Shown: piece by piece, positions 58,413-64,000 of the stretch
How the letters are laid out: each line of letters opens with the position of its first letter
How positions within the stretch are numbered: position 1 is the stretch's first letter
Assembly: GCA_034387635.1 (NCBI GenBank)
Contig: JAOANU010000004.1
Coordinates: 620,001 to 684,000 of the forward strand
DNA from: Rhodosporidiobolus odoratus
Taxonomy: Eukaryota; Basidiomycota; Microbotryomycetes; Sporidiobolales; Sporidiobolaceae
Direction: 5' to 3'
Length of the DNA stretch: 64,000 nucleotides
Translations under genes and position numbers: made by a program
The notes under the pieces: model-generated
The model's database searches: none
What the model saw: the letters and a program-made list of their open reading frames with translations, nothing else
What the model was told of the DNA's origin: nothing

Positions 58413-59889
58413 ATGTCTGCGCCCCTCAGTAACAGCCTTCACGATGACGGCCACAACAACTCTGCCGCCACGCGCACGTCTTTCGCCATGAATGATCTCG
58501 AATCGGAGCACCCGCATTCACACAACAACCTTTCGCAAACGATGAGCGCCGACGCGCTCAAAGGTGGGGCTCGGTTCGATTCGAGGGTGCTGTCGAGGGA
58601 GGGTGCAGGTGATCTAGGGCATATGGTCCGTGGCCCCCGATACGTTTCCGTATCTCTCGGCTGACCTTCTCAATCCCGCATTTTTCCGCTTCCCTCGCAA
58701 TCCCGCCACACGTCTTACCTCTACTGCACCGTGACCCCCTTATTCCTGCTACCTCCAACAGGCGAGAACTATCGAGGAGACAGGGTACTATAAGGTGTGC
58801 TTTTCCATCGGGTCATGTTTTTGCCCTCTTAACTTCTTCCTCTGGCAGCGCGTCGGTAACCCAGGCTTGATCGGCCTCATTGCGCATGCTACGACTCTCA
58901 TGCTCGTCTCGGTTCAGTTCATGCAATGGCGCGGGGTTACTACTCCTGCTGCTTTTGTCGGCCCTCTGTGGTTCTTCGCCGGTACGTTTCATTTTTGCGA
59001 CCCCCGCCCTCCTGTATCGGTGCCGATGGGCGGCGACCTCAATCTGACGCCCCTACGATCAGGCACCTACATGCTCGTTGTGTCCATCTTCACCATGACC
59101 AAAGGAGAAACCTTTTCCTCCGTCGTCTTCGCCACCTTCGGTTCCTTCTACTGGTCTTACGCCGCCATCCTCACTCCCGCTTTCGGCGTAGTGGCCGCCT
59201 TCGACGGAGATGCAGTCGCCATAAACAATGCTCTGGCACTTTTCCTCTTTGTTTACAATGGTAAGCCTCGAGTCTCTTCCGCCTTTTTTTCCCTGAAGGA
59301 GGCTCTGATGCCTTGTAGCACAGCCGCCTTCACCTGTATCTTCCTTGCCTCCTTAAGGACCAATATCTGCCTCGTGATTGTCTTCTTCGGGGTCATCATG
59401 GGAGGTGCGCTATCTTCTCGAATCTCCTTTCATCTCTTCAAGCCATGCTGACCTTGCTGTCTCGCAGTCTGGCTGTGCGTTTGCAGTTCCGCCCCCCCTT
59501 CGTACTCGATGTACATATACTCTGACGCCTGACCGATTTCTTCAGGCTCGCCGGTTCCTATGTTGAACTAGCGAACCTCGCCCGACGCGGCCTCACCACC
59601 TCAAGCACCTTCCGAGCCCTCTCTCAGTCCGGCGGCGCTTTCCTCTTCATCTCAGCGATGTCAGGGTACTGTGAGTCGCTCTCCAGGCGGGTCTGCCTCC
59701 CCTGTCTTTGGCTGACCCTTGCTCGTTTCGGCAGATCTTGTTTTGGTGCAAATGTTCGAGAGCGTTGCGATGCCGTTTGTGCTACCTGTCGGGTGAGTCG
59801 GGTCCATCGTCTCTCCACAGCAGACATTCATTCTTCGTCGGCAACGCAGCGACCTCACGCCGTACTGGCCAAAGAAGAAGCGCAGCTAA
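58413..59889 (+). CDS. GPR1/FUN34/YaaH family membrane protein (acetate/ammonium type)
   Basis: Nine exons (58413-58625, 58762-58794, 58849-58981, 59063-59260, 59324-59404, 59468-59474, 59546-59670, 59735-59792, 59850-59889) sum to 888 nt, 295 aa. Family members are six-helix plasma-membrane proteins for acetate uptake or linked to ammonium export. A ~75 aa hydrophilic N-terminus precedes KRVGNPGLIGLIAHATTLML, a divergent form of the family's NPAPLGL signature. Helices follow in AAFVGPLWFFAGTYML, TFSSVVFATFGSFYWSYAAI, ALALFLFVYNAAFTCIFLAS, CLVIVFFGVIMGVWLLAGSYV, SQSGGAFLFISAMSGYYLV; the end is DLTPYWPKKKRS with a basic terminus. Exon 6 is a 7-nt microexon required to keep frame. The changed signature leaves substrate uncertain. 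Confidence 0.85.
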
Positions 59890-60247
59890 ACAGGAAGGCT
59901 ACCTATGCAGATGTTCCTGTTTCCTCGTGTCGTGTCAGTCCATGGTTCCTCGGCATCCTTACTTACTGTGCAGTGCTTGTAGTGCTTAGTCTGTAGTATA
60001 CCCGCAACGGCGAAGATTGTTAAGGTTTCCCGCCTGATTGGCCCCTCGTCGCTCTAGGCGTGGCCGTTGGCAGGCCAGGATCAGCGGCCGCCAGCGTCGG
60101 CAAGAACGGCCGCGCTGAACAGCTTGCGCTCGGACAAAACATATAGTTGGGGTAGGCGAAGTGGGCGGAAAGTAAGGCGCTTACGGCTGTCCAGAAAACA
60201 GCGGTCATCAGGTAAAAAAGGGTACTGCTGATGCACTATTGCATGTC
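59890..60247. other. Convergent 3' region, transporter / DAD1
   Basis: 358 bases between two converging stop codons, presumably both 3'UTRs. No exon or RNA gene seen. Confidence 0.5.
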
Positions 60248-61007
60248 TTAACCGAGATAGTTGTACACGAAGAAGTGCAGAGTGAGAGAGCCGAAGAGGA
60301 AGTCGCCGAATGCTCTGCGCCGAGGAAGTTTAGCAACGGCAAACGGTATTTGCAAATGCAAGCAGAGATAGGCAGGGCAGGAGCGCACCGTTCTGGTGAG
60401 ATCGTGGGGAATGTCTCCTTATTCTGCGGGTTGACCTGGATGCGCAAAGCGCCACATAGGACAAACTGCCCGACAGTCGCCGCAAAGCTGCATGCGTGCA
60501 TAGCGGTCAGCCTGGTTTTACAGGAACGACAAGCACGACGCTACCTACCCGCCGATGAATGCGTTGAAAGGGTAGTTGGTGACGGCGAGGCAGTAGACAA
60601 ATTGAGCAACACCCGTCAACATGAGGAAGAGCATGAAGCTGTCGATGAGCTTTAGTCGGCTCGAGGCTGTAGCAAGATAGTCGGAGCGCGTCAGTCGCAC
60701 GGTCGTGTCGGCTGTAGTATGTCGGCAAACGGGGAGTGCGGTGGCATGCACAGTAACCCGCGCCCAGAAAGGTGAAAGTGGGGAGAAAGAGCGAGGACTG
60801 ACTCTGACGCTGATAGGCCTCCCACAAGGTTTGTGCGCTTGCTACGAATCCATGGTCCCCCGTGCGAGTGGTGCTCTTAGGTAGTTGCTGTGCAAGTGAG
60901 GTGGAAGTGGTTGATGAGGTTGACGGGGCGGAAGCGGCGGCGGGGTAAGGAACGGGAGGAGGCAGAGTAGGAGGGTTCGTCTGGGACACTACACGGCGAG
61001 GAGGCAT
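60248..61007 (-). CDS. OST2: Oligosaccharyltransferase subunit DAD1/OST2
   Basis: Four exons (61007-60803, 60666-60549, 60487-60389, 60314-60248) sum to 489 nt, 162 aa. This small ER-membrane subunit is part of the oligosaccharyltransferase for N-glycosylation. Conserved features are SSRLKLIDSFMLFLMLTG, QFVYCLAVTNYPFNAFIGG, FVLCGALRIQVNPQNKE, ISPERAFGDFLFGSLTLHFF and the usual C-terminal N-Y-L-G. Three hydrophobic helices are visible. The first ~50 residues are a Pro/Ser/Thr-rich extension, longer than in yeast Ost2 or animal DAD1; the ATG at 61007 is the only one that opens this exon in frame. Confidence 0.95.
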
Positions 61008-61327
61008 GACAGCGGTCTAAGTCGGTCGTTCTGTGCGGTTCGAGGCGTGGTAAAGCCAAAGGGATGCCAGTGAGGACGACTGTCGACGAACTCAACGACG
61101 CAACGATCCTCACCAACCCCCGCAGTAGTTCACAAGGCAAGCAGCTAGAAGTAGGACCAGCTGGTGTCGTCCCTGAGCTGCACCGTCTTTCTGTTGTGAA
61201 GCTGCCTCTCGATTTTCTCTCCGGCGGCCCTCACTCCATCAATGGTCGCAAACAGCAACAAACAAATCGATCCACAGTGCAAGAGTAGTACAGGGTGTAC
61301 ATCAAGTCACGATCCACGCCGCCCGGC
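61008..61327. other. Intergenic region upstream of DAD1
   Basis: 320 bases between the DAD1 start and the stop of the next minus-strand gene. It should hold the DAD1 promoter. Nothing else was recognised. Confidence 0.5.
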
Positions 61328-62176
61328 TCACCTCGCCGTCTCGTACATGCCAGTCCCGCTCCGACTCCTCGCCCTTTCCCGTCTCCGACCCAACTCGACT
61401 CCCGCTCCAAGCTGACGACAGAAGGATATGGTAAGCAGATGTTGTCGGTAGGACAGAAAGATGGCGAGCTCACTAGTCCAACATCGGCAGCGACGATACC
61501 GGCAATCGCAGCTGCATGCTCCAACCCTCCGTGGCTCTTTTTTCTCCTTGCCGCGCCACTTTGCGCAGTCCCTTGACCTCGACCGGCAGCATCGTCGCCG
61601 TGGTGAGTGAGCATGCCGTACAGGCCGTCCACGGTCGCGGTGAGAGCCACACCCGCCGCTGCAGCGCCTGCTACCTCGCCGAAACTCTTCACTCCCGGGG
61701 TCAACCAACTCGAGGTACCGCTACCACCTTGACGCTCAGCTTGGGCCGCAAGCTGCTGAGACTTGAGTACCAGGGGTGACTGTCGAGTAGACTCATACTG
61801 CAGTACATCCGAAGTCAACCGATTTTCTCTCATTCATGGATTAACCGCCAGCGCCGTGACAGTGTGATCCGAAGAGACTGCGGCTTACTAGCTGGTGGGC
61901 CTCTCTGCCAAGCTCCTGCATGCCCGTGGACAGCGGTGCAGCACTTCCACTACGCGCGCCACCGCCTTCGAACGCTTGCAGCCCATCTCTCGCCGTCCTG
62001 CTCAAGACATTCCACTCGTGCCTCGCCGCGTAATCGACGTTGTGTCCAACTTCCCACAACTCCTTCCGTGCGCGTCCGGCATGCTCGTTCGCGTAAAGGA
62101 TGTGTTGACGAGCGGCGGCGTGGTCGACGTCGTTGAGCCAGTTGTCGTTGACAGAGGGATTGCGGTGCCAGGACAT
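61328..62176 (-). CDS. Unknown helical protein with two Gly/Ala-rich segments
   Basis: Three exons (62176-61889, 61797-61474, 61411-61328) sum to 696 nt, 231 aa. I do not recognise the family. The N-terminal half is charged and helical (DHAAARQHILYANEHAGRAR, NVDYAARHEWNVLSRTARDG). Two Gly/Ala-rich hydrophobic segments follow (AGAAAAGVALTATVDGLYGML and AAAIAGIVAADVGLGAGVELG), each long enough for a membrane or glycine-zipper helix; the C-terminus is basic (RRRERARSRSG). No signal peptide. The next gene upstream on the same strand has the same plan and a similar GRDEW/ARHEW motif, so they look like diverged tandem duplicates. The C-terminal segment also resembles that of the protein at 40627-41690. 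Confidence 0.72.
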
Positions 62177-62607
62177 GGTGTATCGACTCAGAGTGGCAGT
62201 CTTACTGCAGTGCGTGTGGGGAGCAGGCCAACAGTGCTGGTCGAGCGGCAAAGGGACTGCAGAAAGGTCCGCGGACCCTTTCCGCCTGATTCCTGTTGCA
62301 ATCCTTGTCCGCGGTACTGTACGCTTCGTTATTTGCTTGCGCCACTGACCAACCACTGACTATCTGCGACCCCGGTCGTAATGGCAGGCTCCGCATGCCG
62401 TCACTCTGCTGAGGGAGACGAAGAGGAGATGCGGCCTGTCCTGCCAGCCTTCCCAAGTCCGCGAGGACTATGATTTGCACATTACTGACAACGACTGATC
62501 AACAGCGGAAGGTGATAAACGAACGAAGAAGAGTGTTACATGCCCGCAGAGGGCCATCAAGAACGAGAGAACGCAATACGGAAGGGAAAGGGAGGGAGGG
62601 AGTCCGC
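62177..62607. other. Intergenic region between the two helical-protein genes
   Basis: 431 bases with no supported exon, holding the promoter of the 61328-62176 gene and the 3' end of the upstream gene. Confidence 0.5.
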
Positions 62608-63631
62608 TCAGAATCTGCTGTAGTAATGCTCATTCCTGCCACCGCCACCGTGGTTCCCGTCACGGTCATGGTAGCGCTCACCCATGTACGCGAGTCCAGC
62701 GACCGCAGCGCTGACGCCGGCGGCGAGGGCGCCGGCCTCGACGAGACGGTGTCCAACGTGCATAGCGTTTCCGCCGAAGTTACCGTAGCCATCTTTGCCC
62801 AGGGAGTGGGCCTCGACGGGGTCAGGTTGGCTCTTTAGGACCTTGACGGGGCCCGACTGTGAGGCGAGACCACAGACAGGCAAGGGGGGAGGTCAGCGGT
62901 AACTATCAGACGATACAAAGGTAAAACAGGCGAGACGAACGGTGGGTGGGATTTGCTTGAATTTCTTCTCCTGCTTACGCGCCTATGTGCACGAAGTACA
63001 TGTGAGTGAGGCACTTGATGTCGAAGGAGGGCCGATGACTGGACAGAAAGCGTGCTTACCTGGCGCTCGAAGTCGGCCCGCCAACGATCGAAGTTCTCCT
63101 GCGTTTCGCGGCGCCACTCATCCCTGCCAGCCGAGCTGCGGAGAGCCTGTTTCTCCTGATTGACCGCCCAACGTGCGCTTCCTCCCGCGTCATAGATATC
63201 CTCGCCAGCTTTGCGGAACAGCTCCGCAGCTTTAGGGTCTCTGGGTTGATAAGTGGAGTCTTGATCATGAGCCTGCGGGCACGAGAGACTTGTGAGCTAC
63301 GGATTCGACTGCAAAAAGCGCCTGGGGTAAGCGATAAAATACTGACATTCCGCAGGAAATTGTCACGCCAGTGATGCAAGTTATTCCTCGTCTCATCGTA
63401 CCACTCCTTCTTGCCTTCCGGCCTAGCAAACCCCTCGTACTCCTCATGGACAGCCTTAAGAGTCCCGCGTGCCGCGTTCTTGGCGTACTCGCCAGCCTGA
63501 TGAATCAACGCCGCATCTTCAGGGTCTTCGGCTCTGCCGAGAGAGTGAAGTGAATAGCGCCGGGAGATCATGTGGCTCATGTGCGCTGTCGAAGTGAACA
63601 GTGGGAGGAAGAGAAGCTTAAGAGGGGCCAC
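62608..63631 (-). CDS. Unknown helical protein with internal ~53-aa repeat
   Basis: Four exons (63631-63347, 63272-63060, 62970-62941, 62856-62608) sum to 777 nt, 258 aa; the third is 30 nt and encodes EKKFKQIPPT. The family is not known to me. The N-terminus MAPLKLLFLPLFTSTAHMSH with following Arg residues could be a mitochondrial targeting or signal-type sequence; later in-frame ATGs (63571, 63562) would remove it. Two tandem repeats follow, one per exon, sharing the pattern AGE...A...A...E...EW..ET..N...WR..F.R (KKEWYDETRNNLHHWRDNF and RDEWRRETQENFDRWRADF). The C-terminal part has a Gly/Ala segment (AGALAAGVSAAVAGLAYMG) and a His/Gly-rich end (HYYSRF). The plan matches the downstream neighbour at 61328-62176. 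Confidence 0.72.
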
Positions 63632-64000
63632 AACGTGTGAGGGGCAGACGTCCGCGGAGGGATAACGGGGGGGCTATGTCAGCGTTGAGAACCTGCCGGA
63701 TTTGTGCCGGATGGTCGTCAGGATGACCAGATGAGCATAGGACAGGCAGAGGTGGAGGATGGCCCTCAGGATAAGAGAAGGCAGAAGCGGATTGGAGGGT
63801 CGACTCTTGCCGCGAAAGCGCGCGCTACCTTGAAAAGATAACTGCGTACATTCCTTTTAAGCACAAGGGTGTCTGTTTCCGTATTGCTACAGTCCTGATG
63901 AAGTACCTATCGCCGCTCGTGGAAGTCGTCTGGATCCGCCAACGTCGCATCATGGGGCAGGTCCAAGAATGATGTTGAAGTCCAGTCGCGCGAGGAGCGA
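63632..64000. other. Right flank, no gene seen
   Basis: 369 bases upstream of the last minus-strand gene. No exon, RNA gene or repeat was supported; promoter sequence is the likely content. Confidence 0.5.

Noticed and set aside
1..64000. Transposons, LTRs, CRISPR arrays or horizontally acquired islands
   Set aside because: No terminal repeats, transposase or reverse-transcriptase motifs, spaced direct repeats or composition breaks were seen; all recognised genes are ordinary fungal nuclear genes.

Overview
The window is nuclear DNA of a GC-rich, intron-dense basidiomycete. Almost every gene is cut by several short introns (about 40-250 nt) with GTGCGT/GTACGT-type donors and CTGAC/CTAAC-like branch sites shortly before the acceptor. 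Intergenic gaps are short and many promoters are divergent. Gene content, intron style and base composition fit a red-yeast-like member of Pucciniomycotina (Microbotryomycetes, e.g. Rhodotorula/Sporobolomyces/Leucosporidium relatives); that placement is inference. No rRNA, tRNA, CRISPR or transposon was found.

Layout. 0.4-4.5 kb: two tandem paralogous single-pass membrane proteins. 4.6-8.2 kb (-): a myotubularin phosphatase. 8.5-11.7 kb (-): AP-1 beta-adaptin. 12.1-20.2 kb (+): a very large THO2/THOC2 with a charged RD/RE tail. 20.4-22.6 kb (-): SOF1. 22.9-24.3 kb (+): GPN3. 24.6-27.5 kb (+): ENP2/NOL10. 27.9-29.8 kb (-): a two-finger C2H2 transcription factor. 30.8-34.6 kb (-): UTP14. 34.9-36.6 kb (+): an unassigned LisH-WD40 protein. 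37.2-40.0 kb: three small secreted Cys-rich paralogues. 40.6-41.7 kb (-): an unknown helical protein. 42.2-43.3 kb (-): SUB1/PC4. 43.9-45.8 kb (+): YDJ1-type Hsp40. 46.2-50.0 kb (-): HBS1. 50.3-52.3 kb (-): CSN12-like PCI protein. 52.4-57.8 kb (+): EFA6-type Sec7-PH ARF exchange factor. 58.4-59.9 kb (+): GPR1/FUN34/YaaH (acetate transporter family). 60.2-61.0 kb (-): DAD1/OST2. 61.3-63.6 kb (-): two unknown, apparently related helical proteins.

Functional themes. Three small-subunit processome factors (SOF1, ENP2, UTP14) lie within 14 kb, with the RNA polymerase II assembly GTPase GPN3 among them. mRNA biogenesis and quality control are represented by THO2, SUB1, CSN12 and HBS1; trafficking by the AP-1 beta subunit, the ARF GEF and the myotubularin. 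The accessory part consists of the tandem membrane proteins, the secreted Cys-rich trio and the helical protein family.

For thirteen genes I worked out the exon boundaries by hand. For ten of these the exon lengths sum to an exact multiple of three, which supports the model: both membrane proteins, myotubularin, GPN3, SUB1, YDJ1, the GPR1-family gene, DAD1, the three helical proteins and the three secreted proteins all close in frame. Elsewhere I give gene limits and the main exons only. The most unusual gene-structure features are two genes whose first coding exon is just the ATG, a 7-nt internal microexon, and a 5-nt last exon that completes a CaaX box.
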